DNA of 48,875 nt from a virus: positions 1 through 48,875 of IMG/VR virus record IMGVR_UViG_3300032334_001083; one strand, written 5' to 3'. The notes under the pieces were generated by a model. That model ran no database searches. It was not told where the DNA came from and was given only the letters and a program-made list of their open reading frames with translations. Both the position numbers and the translations under genes were made by a program. Below, one piece after another: positions 37,820-47,400 of this stretch. Position 1 is the first letter of the stretch; every line of letters starts with the position of its first letter.

Positions 37820-38737
37820 ATGAAAGGTAGAGTTTCTGTTCCAAATATTTCACACGAACGTGTCAGAGAAGTATTAGATTACAATCCTTCTACAGGACAA
37901 TTCGTATGGAAGATTTGCATTGCTCGAAACATTAAAGCTGGCGATGTCGCTGGCTGCGTGTCTAAGGGTAGTGGTTATCAATACATCACAATTGATGGTG
38001 TTGAGGTAACGGCGTCTCGTTTAGCTTTGTTCTTTATGGATGGTGAGTGGCCTCGGACAAAAGTTCAATTTATTGACGGCGATAAAACAAACTGTCGTTA
38101 TACTAATTTAACTGTATCCAAGACTGCTTATGGTAACTTTGATTGGCAGACCAAAGAAGGTCGAACCGCTTATCAACGGGCTTATCGAGCTACCAATCCA
38201 ATTAATAAAGAACAAAATCGGTTGAGGGCAAACCGCTGGAATGCCGAAAACCGTGAACGTGCTAGGGAAATATCTAATCGCAGCAAAAAAAAGCAGCGAG
38301 AGGCTAATCCCGAAAAGTTCGCTGAGCAAAACAAAACGTGGCGTTCAAAAAACGTTGAGAAGCTCCGCTTATATGAAATTAAAAGGAAGTTTGATCTTTC
38401 CTTGGAGGAATATGAAGAACTTCTGTGCAAGCAGAACGGAGCATGTGCAATCTGCGAATGTCCAGAAACAGCCACTCGCGGTGGAGTTGTTAGGAAATTA
38501 GCAGTTGATCACTGTCATGATACTGGAAAAGTTCGTGGTTTACTTTGTTCTAATTGCAATACGGGTATTGGTAAGTTGAAGGATAGAGCAAGTCTTGTTC
38601 TGAAAGCTTACAAATACCTAGAGAAACACTCCGCAGATACGTCTGCAGAGCATCCGGGCTCCCTAGCCCCACAAACTGGCCCGGCAGACACTGCACGGAT
38701 TGTGGGACGAAACCTCGTGCAGGAGGAAGGAACGTAA
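37820..38737 (+). CDS. Chimeric homing endonuclease: degenerate HNH module plus endonuclease VII domain
   Basis: 305 residues. Residues 1-100 follow the HNH homing family (YNPSTGQFVWK; SRLALFFMDGEWPRTKVQFI) but the HRLA His is Ser and the DHIN catalytic motif reads QFID, so this nuclease site looks dead. A Lys/Arg-rich linker spans 110-190. Residues about 195-270 form a recombination endonuclease VII domain: CAIC at 209-212, DHCH at 230-233, and CSNCN (C243, C246, N247), with the TGKVRGLL link. The last 35 residues look like translated leader DNA and encode the ribosome site of the next gene. Inserted directly after the major capsid gene. Confidence 0.88.
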   Translation: MKGRVSVPNISHERVREVLDYNPSTGQFVWKICIARNIKAGDVAGCVSKGSGYQYITIDGVEVTASRLALFFMDGEWPRTKVQFIDGDKTNCRYTNLTVSKTAYGNFDWQTKEGRTAYQRAYRATNPINKEQNRLRANRWNAENRERAREISNRSKKKQREANPEKFAEQNKTWRSKNVEKLRLYEIKRKFDLSLEEYEELLCKQNGACAICECPETATRGGVVRKLAVDHCHDTGKVRGLLCSNCNTGIGKLKDRASLVLKAYKYLEKHSADTSAEHPGSLAPQTGPADTARIVGRNLVQEEGT

Positions 38738-38738
38738 A

Positions 38739-39197
38739 ATGGGTTATACGACTTTCACTGGTCCTATTAGGGCTGGTAACATCCTAAACACATCGGGCAA
38801 TACGCCTGGTGTAGACGTTGGTAACGTCGGTCAGGTTGTGATGGCGCAATCTGTTGCGGTTGCTGAAGACTCAAACGTTTTCACAACGGCCAGCATTCCT
38901 GCTTACAGCCAGATCCTTAGCATTGAGCTTCGTGCTACTGTTGCTTTTACCAGTTCGGTGAGTATCGGCAATACATATGATGGCACGACTGTTAACAGTG
39001 CCACATATTTTACAAATGCCACAGCCGCTGCTGCTGGTATAACGACCTTTTCAACATCAACACCACTGCAGAATGGTAACTGGTTAAACATCGGTTATCC
39101 TGACAGTCAGATTGTTGTTGCTGGCGGCACAGCTAGTGGCCCAGGTCGCGGCATTCTCACGATCACATACTTACAAGGCCCCAACGGCAACACCTAA
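38739..39197 (+). CDS. Structural protein, 152 aa
   Basis: Small Gly/Thr/Ser-rich, strand-rich protein of low charge (YTTFTGPIRAGNILNTSGNT; YSQILSIELRATVAFTSSVS), typical of head or tail surface proteins encoded after the capsid gene. The start lies one base after the endonuclease stop; AGGAGGAAGG is inside the endonuclease coding end. No specific family. Confidence 0.65.
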   Translation: MGYTTFTGPIRAGNILNTSGNTPGVDVGNVGQVVMAQSVAVAEDSNVFTTASIPAYSQILSIELRATVAFTSSVSIGNTYDGTTVNSATYFTNATAAAAGITTFSTSTPLQNGNWLNIGYPDSQIVVAGGTASGPGRGILTITYLQGPNGNT

Positions 39198-39224
39198 TTA
39201 TTTTAATGCAGAAGGAATATGCAA

Positions 39225-39635
39225 ATGAAGGGTAGATCAGCTCGTGCCTCTGGTGGCAAAACAGTTGAAGAAGGCGTTAAAGTAACCGACTCCGACAAGG
39301 GAGCTTCTTGGTATTCTGGCGATACTTCTAATGTAAAGAAAGAAGCCGAAGAGCCAACAGGTTTCAAAAAAGGCGGCAAGGTAGCCAAGAAGCAGGGCTA
39401 TTATGATCGCGGTCATGAAGCTGGCGGTATGCATGAATTCGAAAAACTTTCTAAAGAAAAGAAAGTTAAGAAAAAGGACGGCGGCTGCGCCATGGGCGAC
39501 AAGAGCAAAGATCGTCTTGATCGTGCAAAACGTGCTTCTGGCGGCGCTATTTCTGGCTCACGCAATCCTTTTGCGATGGCAGAGAAAACGTCAGAGCGCC
39601 CAGGATTCAAAGGAAAAACGGACATCAACGACTGA
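39225..39635 (+). CDS. Basic Gly-Gly-motif protein, 136 aa
   Basis: Five GG elements (ARASGGKTVEE, FKKGGKVAKK, EAGGMHE, KDGGCAMG, RASGGAISG) on a very basic, probably disordered chain. KDRLDRAKRASGGAI matches RLD-A-R...GG elements in two proteins 7-9 kb upstream. The second ATG is chosen because GAAGGA is eight bases from it. Function unknown; a virion-associated role is inferred from context. Confidence 0.65.
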   Translation: MKGRSARASGGKTVEEGVKVTDSDKGASWYSGDTSNVKKEAEEPTGFKKGGKVAKKQGYYDRGHEAGGMHEFEKLSKEKKVKKKDGGCAMGDKSKDRLDRAKRASGGAISGSRNPFAMAEKTSERPGFKGKTDIND

Positions 39636-39648
39636 GTTGATAAAAAGA

Positions 39649-39671
39649 GGGGCTGACAATAAATCAGCCCC
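39649..39671 (+). terminator. Probable terminator
   Basis: GGGGCTGA-CAATAAA-TCAGCCCC, perfect 8-bp stem, followed by TTGGTCCTTT, a weak T-run. Confidence 0.6.
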
Positions 39672-39687
39672 TTGGTCCTTTCGGACA

Positions 39688-39752
39688 GTGCTGGGCATTT
39701 TTTGAATGGATTGCAGGCGGCAAGCGGCCCAAGCACACCGATAGCAATATCG
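39688..39752 (+). other. Three-helix leader structure
   Basis: GTGCT-GGGC pairs with GCCC-A-AGCAC (one bulge), enclosing TTGC/GCAA, followed by CGATA-GCAA-TATCG with a GNRA tetraloop. It lies in the 136-base gap before the 65-aa gene. Confidence 0.5.
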
Positions 39753-39771
39753 TAATTATACAGGATGTCAA

Positions 39772-39969
39772 ATGGCAAAGAATTGGATCGCCTCCGCAAC
39801 TGAAAACAAAGGCGGTCTACATCGCTCTTTAGGTGTTCCAGAGGGCGAAAAGATTTCAGCTAAGAAATTAGCTTCAGCAAAGCATTCTGACGATCCAAAG
39901 ATCGCAAAACAGGCAAATTTAGCTGCTACGCTTAAGAAATTGCACAAGCGGCATGGCGGAGACGTTTAA
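39772..39969 (+). CDS. Small conserved phage protein, 65 aa
   Basis: WIASATENKGGLHRSLGVPE then KISAKKLASAKHSDDPKIAK, ANLAATLKKLHK. This order (KG-LHR-LGVPEG-KI-KK...ANLA-TL) resembles a short basic protein found near structural genes of many phages; role unknown. AGGA six bases before the ATG. Confidence 0.7.
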   Translation: MAKNWIASATENKGGLHRSLGVPEGEKISAKKLASAKHSDDPKIAKQANLAATLKKLHKRHGGDV

Positions 39970-39971
39970 AG

Positions 39972-40337
39972 ATGACACCTCATGTTGTTTTTACTGAAAA
40001 TGCTGATGGTTTAGGCGTTCAAATATCCGAATGGATACAAATGGACGCTTGGTGTCCTGGCCCTGTAGCAATGCAAGTCAATATTTATCAAAATCCAATA
40101 GATCCACCAGTTGTTTTTACGGTTCAATCAACGCTTGATGACCCGAATGATCCAGCAAGTCCTGTTCCTCCTTATGCTGTAAGTTGGTTTAATTGCGGTG
40201 ACGTTAATTTTGTGAATGCAAGCGCTCCTGCGCAGACATATTACATGGCAGCGCCTCGATATATTCGCTTAGTTCAGACAGCGGGTAAGGGTATCGCTCA
40301 GTTAACAGTTTGTCAGAACGGTTCAACGCCTTACTAA
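39972..40337 (+). CDS. Structural protein, 121 aa
   Basis: Strand-rich and uncharged (HVVFTENADGLGVQISEWIQ; AMQVNIYQNPIDPPVVFTVQ; RYIRLVQTAGKGIAQLTV). It looks like a small beta-sandwich of a tail or head surface. It starts two bases after the preceding gene. Not assigned to a family. Confidence 0.6.
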   Translation: MTPHVVFTENADGLGVQISEWIQMDAWCPGPVAMQVNIYQNPIDPPVVFTVQSTLDDPNDPASPVPPYAVSWFNCGDVNFVNASAPAQTYYMAAPRYIRLVQTAGKGIAQLTVCQNGSTPY

Positions 40338-40348
40338 GGATATATTCA

Positions 40349-40618
40349 ATGGCTTCAGCATATCGTCCTTGGTCGCCGAGCACTGGCCCTGGGTTTTTCA
40401 ACGGAAATATCCCGCAATATAATACTTTTCAGGCCAATGGCATTGGAACGCCCAATGGGACTGGATTTAATTCCAATCTTGGCCCGAATAACACACCAAA
40501 TCCTGGTCCTCCAGCTTCTCCAACAGAAGCAGGCATTCTTTTAGAGCCTTCGCTGAACGAATTCATTGCGTTGGAGGTCGGTTCAGGTGGTCCAGCATTC
40601 CATCTGCAAGTGGAATAG
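40349..40618 (+). CDS. Pro/Asn-rich small structural protein, 89 aa
   Basis: Low complexity (YRPWSPSTGPGFFNGNIPQY; NLGPNNTPNPGPPASPTEAG), ending in a compact beta-like segment (FIALEVGSGGPAFHLQVE). The ATG at 40349 has AAGGA eight bases upstream. Probably a virion linker or collar component; unassigned. Confidence 0.55.
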   Translation: MASAYRPWSPSTGPGFFNGNIPQYNTFQANGIGTPNGTGFNSNLGPNNTPNPGPPASPTEAGILLEPSLNEFIALEVGSGGPAFHLQVE

Positions 40619-40659
40619 ACTTTTAATCTTTTTTACTTTTTACGTTTGGGGCAGTTTCA

Positions 40660-43600
40660 ATGGCAATTAACAACAAAAACCTTGGTAGCATCTCAGGAAG
40701 CCCAACGGTTGATAATTTGAATCAGCCATCTGTGCCTCCTATTGAGAATTCTCCGAGTTTATTTTCTGTTCCTACTGTTCCTGCTGCAGGCTGGCATGTC
40801 AGTTTAACCGATCCAATTATGTATGGGATCGTTACGATTAATGGTTCACCGTGGACTCCTGCGGTAAGCCCTGGTCTTGCAAATACTGTTCTTACTACGG
40901 ATGGAAGCGGAAGTGTCGCGTGGCTCCCAGCGGTTCAATCGCTTGACTTTGGAACAACTGGCCTCCTTCCGACACCGGCTGCAACGGGTAATATCTCTGT
41001 TTCGGGTGTTCTTAATCTTGCAAATGGTGGTACTGGGCTTAACTCTGTTGGCGTTTCTGGGACTGCATTAGTCTCTAATGGCACGACAATTTCGTATTCA
41101 TACCCTGCTCGTGCGAATAATTTATCTGGTGGCGATCCAAACGGGATTCCTTATCAGACGGCAGCGAATGCAACATCTTTTGTTACTGCTGGCGTAACGG
41201 GACAGATTCTGAAGGCAAATACTGGCGCTGCCCCGACATGGGGCGCAGGCACAGCGACGATTGGCACGACGCCAATTACACTTGGCACGACGATATCATC
41301 GCTTGAGAACCTTACAACAGTTTCGCTGACGCAAGATCCGATTGATGGTCATGATGCAGCAACCAAGAGTTACGTTGATAGCCGAACGGGCGCATTGCGT
41401 AACTTGGGCAATGCCAAAGTTGCTACAACGGCAAACATTACACGCAATGGCCCACAGACGATTGACACCATTCCTGTGGTGGCTGGGGATATTGTTCTTG
41501 TTCGTGCGCAGGAAACCGCTTCTCAAAACGGTTTGTATGTCGTTCAGGCGGGAGCTTGGACATATCCAACGTATGCAAATACGTGGGCTGATTATGTAAA
41601 TGGTCTTGTGTTTGTTCTGCAAGGTTCGCAGTATGGCAATACAAGCTGGACACAGACAGAAGGCCCTGGTGGAACGCTTGGCGTAACGGATCAAAGCTGG
41701 GCTCAGATTTCTGCCGCTCTTGATTATACGCCTGGTGTTGGCATTTCGATTGCTGGTTCGCTGATTTCAAATACGGGTGTTCTTTCATTTAGTGGCGGAA
41801 CGACGGGTTTAGCGCCATCAGTTGCAACGACTGGCGCAATTACGCTTTCTGGAACACTTGCTCCTTCAAACGGCGGCACGGGTATTACGTCATTAGGAAC
41901 TGGCGTTCAGACGGCATTGGGGACTGCACCAAATACTGCAAATGGCTTTGTTACATTTAGCGGTGCTTTAGGAACACCTAGTTCTGGCATTTTGACGAAT
42001 GCCACGGGGCTTCCGCTTACGACTGGCGTTACAGGGGTTCTTCCGATTGCTAATGGCGGAACGGGTAACAACAACGCAAATGATGCGCTTAATGCGCTTC
42101 TTCCAGTTCAGACAGGTAATCCCGGCCACTTCTTAATGACGAATGGTTCCAATACGTCTTGGGAACAAAACCCATATGGAACGGTTACGAGCGTTGGTTT
42201 TTCAACAGGAACGACTGGGTTTTCGGTTACATCTGACACAACAAATCCGATTACGACGAGCGGAACATTTACGCTTTCTGGCACACTTGCTCCATCAAAT
42301 GGTGGAACTGGCATAACATCGCTTGGAACAGGCGTTGATACAGCGCTCGGTATTAGTGTCGGAACCGCTGGTAGTTTCGTTGTAAATGGTGGTGTTCTCG
42401 GAACTCCGTCTAGCGGAACATTGTCCAGCTGCACAGGACTCTCTCTTACGACAGGCGTGACTGGAACTCTTCCAGTAGCTAACGGCGGAACGGGGATAAC
42501 ATCGCTTGGAACAGGCGTTCAGACGGCGCTCGGTAATGCGACAAATGCTGCTAATGGGTTTGTAACTTTCTCTGGTGCTCTTGGCACTCCAGTGTCTGGC
42601 AATTTCTCAACAGGCACATTTACTTGGCCGACGTTTAATCAGAATACAACAGGTACGGCGGACAATGTGACGGGCATTGTCGCTGCGGCGAATGGCGGAA
42701 CGGGTCAGTCTTCTTATACGGCTGGTGACTTGCTTTATGCTTCTGGCACAACGGCAATTTCAAAATTACCGATTGGCTTGACGAATTACTTCTTAAAGTC
42801 AGTAGGCGGCGTTCCTGTTTGGGCTGCTGGACCTACTGGTTACGCAGATGCAATAGCACCGCGAAATACAGCTTATGGCTCTGGCGCAGGAAATGTCCCG
42901 CCTTCTGGCACGGACAATGTGTTTGTTGGGTATAATGCTGGGTTACTGGTGACTAGTGGTGCCAATTTGGTGCTTATTGGCTCTGGTGCAGGTGACGCAA
43001 TTACGAGTGGCGGCTCAAGTGCGATTGCTATTGGTAAAGATGCACTAGGTGTTGCAACCACAGGCAGCGCAAATAACATCGCTATTGGCGCTAGTGCGAT
43101 TGGCTCTGCAGCAGGCGGCTCAAATAACGTCGCAATCGGCGGTAACGCGGGTCAGCCAATTACCAGTGGAACTCAGAATACATTAGTTGGTGGTGCTTCT
43201 GGTGGAGCATTAACAACGGGCAGTGATAACGTCGCTATAGGCTACCAGACATTAGACGCCTGCAATACGGGCGCTCAGAATACTGCTGTTGGCAAAAGCG
43301 CTCTCGGCGCTTCTACTACAGCCAGCAATAACGTAGCTGTTGGCTATAATGCAGGTTTGGCGCTGACTACTGGCGACTTTAATACTGTTGTTGGTTCAAA
43401 TGCATTTGCGGCAGCAGGCAGCTTCTCGTCCAATACTGCAGTAGGCCATGAAGCGATGACGCTTGGTGGTTCGCAGTTCAATACGGCAGTTGGCCGTCAA
43501 TCAATGGCTGGCGCTGCTGGCGGCGTTGGAAATACGGCAGTTGGCTATCAGGCTGGTTATCGTTTCTCTGGTAACTATAATACCGCAGTTGGTTATGGTG

Positions 43601-44454
43601 CAGGACAGACAGCTGGAAATACTTATCTAACAGCGGTTGGCTATAACGCAGCAGCTTATAATACGGCTGGTAGCGGAACATTTGTTGGCGCTAATGCGGG
43701 TATTAATCTTACATCAGGCGTTGGAAATACCGCTCTTGGTTATAATGCCTTAAATGGTGGTGGCGGATCTACTGCAGCTAACAACACAGCTGTCGGCAAC
43801 AGTGCTCTGTTAAGCGTATCAAATGCTGCTCGAAATACGGGTGTTGGCGTCAATGCTGGAACATTAGTTTCAACAGGAACAAACAACACAGTTCTTGGTT
43901 ATAACGCTGGCAGCACGATCACGACAGGTGCCAATAATACTTTAATTGGAACTTATACTGGAACGGCAGCGCTTTCTGGCGTTTGCGCTCTTTCTGACGG
44001 CGCTGGCAACATTCGTCTTTATACGAATAGTTCGGGCGCTGTTTCGGTTGACGGAACTAATTTCGGAACCACAGGCCAAGTCCTAACATCGAATGGTTCT
44101 GGTGCGGCTCCAACGTGGCAGGGAACTGCCATGCAGACGGCATCGGCAACCACCACCTCAACTGCGCTTACAACAATCGCAACAATTGCAATTGGTTCTG
44201 GTATTTCTGTGAGCGGGTTTTTCTCTGCTGCCTGTGCAACAGATGGTAAGTATTACAGCTACCAAGTAAGTTTTGTTGCAACTAGCTCAACTGTTAACCA
44301 AAGCGCAATCGGAAGCGTTGCTAGAATTGGCGGCTCTCCTGATGCTTCGGCTGTTTCCGCCACGATTAGCGGCTCTAATCTTTTGATACAAGTCACAGCA
44401 AACAGCGCCAGTTCAACAAAATCGACGTATGTTTATAACGTGGTTAATTTTTAA
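40660..44454 (+). CDS. Long tail-fibre protein 1, 1264 aa
   Basis: An N-terminal module (SISGSPTVDNL; AGWHVSLTDPIMYG) shared with fibre 2 probably attaches to the tail. Residues about 250-350 are a tail-fibre repeat (GPQTIDTIPVVAGDIVLVRA ... AGAWTYPTY). Residues 370-720 hold repeats of the form LAPSNGGTGITSLGTGVQTA. Residues about 737-1110 are NTAVGYxAG repeats like the left-handed beta-roll of YadA-type trimeric adhesins. The C-terminus is a common fibre end domain. A trimeric receptor-binding fibre is expected. The stop overlaps the start of the next gene (TAATG). Confidence 0.88.
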   Translation: MAINNKNLGSISGSPTVDNLNQPSVPPIENSPSLFSVPTVPAAGWHVSLTDPIMYGIVTINGSPWTPAVSPGLANTVLTTDGSGSVAWLPAVQSLDFGTTGLLPTPAATGNISVSGVLNLANGGTGLNSVGVSGTALVSNGTTISYSYPARANNLSGGDPNGIPYQTAANATSFVTAGVTGQILKANTGAAPTWGAGTATIGTTPITLGTTISSLENLTTVSLTQDPIDGHDAATKSYVDSRTGALRNLGNAKVATTANITRNGPQTIDTIPVVAGDIVLVRAQETASQNGLYVVQAGAWTYPTYANTWADYVNGLVFVLQGSQYGNTSWTQTEGPGGTLGVTDQSWAQISAALDYTPGVGISIAGSLISNTGVLSFSGGTTGLAPSVATTGAITLSGTLAPSNGGTGITSLGTGVQTALGTAPNTANGFVTFSGALGTPSSGILTNATGLPLTTGVTGVLPIANGGTGNNNANDALNALLPVQTGNPGHFLMTNGSNTSWEQNPYGTVTSVGFSTGTTGFSVTSDTTNPITTSGTFTLSGTLAPSNGGTGITSLGTGVDTALGISVGTAGSFVVNGGVLGTPSSGTLSSCTGLSLTTGVTGTLPVANGGTGITSLGTGVQTALGNATNAANGFVTFSGALGTPVSGNFSTGTFTWPTFNQNTTGTADNVTGIVAAANGGTGQSSYTAGDLLYASGTTAISKLPIGLTNYFLKSVGGVPVWAAGPTGYADAIAPRNTAYGSGAGNVPPSGTDNVFVGYNAGLLVTSGANLVLIGSGAGDAITSGGSSAIAIGKDALGVATTGSANNIAIGASAIGSAAGGSNNVAIGGNAGQPITSGTQNTLVGGASGGALTTGSDNVAIGYQTLDACNTGAQNTAVGKSALGASTTASNNVAVGYNAGLALTTGDFNTVVGSNAFAAAGSFSSNTAVGHEAMTLGGSQFNTAVGRQSMAGAAGGVGNTAVGYQAGYRFSGNYNTAVGYGAGQTAGNTYLTAVGYNAAAYNTAGSGTFVGANAGINLTSGVGNTALGYNALNGGGGSTAANNTAVGNSALLSVSNAARNTGVGVNAGTLVSTGTNNTVLGYNAGSTITTGANNTLIGTYTGTAALSGVCALSDGAGNIRLYTNSSGAVSVDGTNFGTTGQVLTSNGSGAAPTWQGTAMQTASATTTSTALTTIATIAIGSGISVSGFFSAACATDGKYYSYQVSFVATSSTVNQSAIGSVARIGGSPDASAVSATISGSNLLIQVTANSASSTKSTYVYNVVNF

Positions 44455-47400
44455 TGGACAATAACAAAGGCACAGGCAGGCTTTCTGGAAGCCCTACAGT
44501 GGATGCACTGGGGAACAGAAGCATTGCTGCGTCCTATTCTATGATAGGCGCTGCGCCTTTGTTATTGAATTCTATTCCTGGTTATCCAGATGCTGGCTGG
44601 CATGTTACTCTGACAGACCCAATTATTTGGGGAAGCATCACTTTAAACGGTATTGTTTATAATTTCCCAACGGCTGCGGGGAATATTGGTGATGTATTAA
44701 CTGTTACTGGGCTTGGGACGACGGCTTGGGAACCAGCTGTTCACACACTTAATTTTGGAACAACTGGCCTTACACCTACGACGGCTTCAAGTAATAATAT
44801 TACGGTTGGTGGTATTTTAAATATTGCAAATGGCGGCACGGGCGCGACAACGGCGACTGCGGCAATAAATGCGTTGATGCCAAGTCAGTCTGGACAGAAC
44901 GGAAGGTTTTTAACCACAGACGGTTCTGCTATTTCTTGGGCTGCAAACCCTCTTGGAACCGTAACATCGGTTAATGTTTTAGGTGGGTCAACGGGGCTTA
45001 CTACAAGCGGTGGGCCTGTTACAACAGCTGGTGTTATAACTCTTGGCGGTTTGTTAAATGTCGCTTCTGGCGGCACTGGCCTGACAGCTGTTGGTCCGAA
45101 TGGCACAACAATTGTTTCAAACGGAACAACTTTATCCTATAGCTACCCAAATCAAGCCACGAACCTTTCTGGCGGCAATCCTTGGAATGTTGTTTATCAG
45201 TCAGCGACCAACGCTACAGCATTTGTTCCTGCTGGTATTACAGGCCAAGTTCTTTCAGCTAATACTGGCGCTGCTCCTTCTTGGGGATCTGGAACTGTAA
45301 CAATTGGCACGACGCCAATTACGCTTGGATCGACGGCTTTATCACTTGCGGGGGTTACTGCGGTAACTCTTACGCAAGATCCATCAAGTGCTCTTGATGC
45401 GGCGACAAGACAGTATGTAGATTCAAGAACAGGATCTCTTAATAACTTAGGAAGTGTTGTTGCTGCGACTACGGGCAACATTTCTCTTTCTGGATTGCAG
45501 GTAATTGACGGTGTTAACGTCGTTGCAGGCAATTCCGTTTTAGTTAAAAACCAAACTCTTGCTCAGCAAGATGGTGTTTACATCGCATCTGCTGGTGCGT
45601 GGTCATATGCGACTTATGCCAATACATGGTCTGATTATGTTGGCGCTTTAGTATTTGTCGCGGGTGGATCGCAATCTGGTTCTTCGTGGACGCAGACGGT
45701 AGGCCCAGGCGGCACGATTACCGTCACCCCAATGAGTTGGGCGCAGATTGGTGCTGCGATTGCTTATACTGGCGGCGCTGGAATTAATGTTACTGGCGGC
45801 ACAATTAGCAATACGGGCGTCTTGTCGTGGTCTGGTGGAACGACTGGTTTAACGCCTTCGATTGCAACAACTGGTGCAATTACGCTTGGTGGGACGCTTC
45901 AGATTGCGAATGGTGGAACTGGCCTTACAGCATTAGGAACAGGCGTTCAGACTGCACTTGGAAATAATGTCAACGGTGCAAGCGGCTTAGTTACTTTTTC
46001 TGGCAATCTTGGAACGCCGACAGCTGGTGTTTTGACTTTTGCAACTGGCTTGCCGCTGACAACTGGCGTTACAGGGACGCTGCCGATTGCTAATGGTGGC
46101 ACTGGTCAGATAACTGCTAATGCTGCATTTAATGCTCTTGCGCCTTCTCAAACCACTGCTAACGGACAGTTTTTAACGTCTAACGGAACGAACACAAGTT
46201 GGGCATCTCTTCCAGCTACATCTATTACTGTCAATTCTACTGCTATTGTTGGTGGGTCAAATCGTAGTATAGTATTTGATAATGCTGGGACTTTTGGGGA
46301 GGCAACATTTATAACCACCAATGGTGGTTCAACACTCACTTTAGGCGATTCTATTAGCGGTGTTAGCGGTCAACTTATATTGGCTACATCTGCATTAAAC
46401 AATGTCACTTTAGAAGCATCATCTTCTACCTCTGCATCATATAATCTTACGTTGCCGACAGGAACTGGATCAAACGGACAGTTTCTTACAACCGATGGTA
46501 CTGGCGTTACGAGTTGGACGACTGTTCCATCTTCTATGGTTTATCCGAGTGCTGGTATTGCTGTTTCGACAGGTTCTGCTTGGAATACATCAATTACCCT
46601 TGGCACAGGAGTTTCTACGGCTCTTGGGGTTAATGTTGGAACATCGGGTGCGTTTGTTGTAAACGGCGGCGCTCTCGGAACGCCGTCAAGTGGAACTCTA
46701 TCTGGATGCACAGGGCTTCCTCTTGCAACAGGTGTAAGCGGAACGCTTGCAATAGCAAATGGCGGCACTGGACAGACATCCGCTAATGCCGCGTTTAATG
46801 CACTGGCCCCGTCGCAATCAGGCGCGAATACTGAAGTTTTAACATCAGATGGAACAAACACATCGTTTGCACCTCTGGTTCCGTCTTCTACAACGGGCAA
46901 TATTCCTGTTGCGACGGCTACGGGATCTTTGTCTGATTCCGCTAAATATTTTTCTGATTCCATAACAACAAATTTAAATATCTGGTCTGCTCTTCAAACG
47001 CAGACCGCGATTACAAATGGCTTGTTGAATACGCCAACGCTACCATCTGTTACTCTGGCATCTACTGCAAACCTTTCTTTGACAGGTGCGGCTACTGTCG
47101 ATGGAACAGCAGTTGTCACGGGCAATACGGTTCTTGTTAAAAACCAGACAACAAACAGTCAAAACGGTGTTTATCGTGCGGTGACAACTGGTGCTTGGGT
47201 AAGGCAGGCATATGTTGCAGGCGCTTGGGCTGACGTTACGACGCAGGTTACATACGGTGATTTGGCTGAGAACGGCGGCGTCATCAACGTATTGAATGGA
47301 ACTGCAAATAAAAATCTTCAGTTCCAGATCTACTTTCAAAATCCATCTGCGACATTAGCTGCTGGAACGACAGTTTATATTACTGGTCTGACAAAGATTC

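Noticed and set aside
41296-43681. Minus- and plus-strand frames inside the fibre genes
   Set aside because: Repetitive coding DNA produces long open frames in other phases; none has protein-like composition or a start signal.
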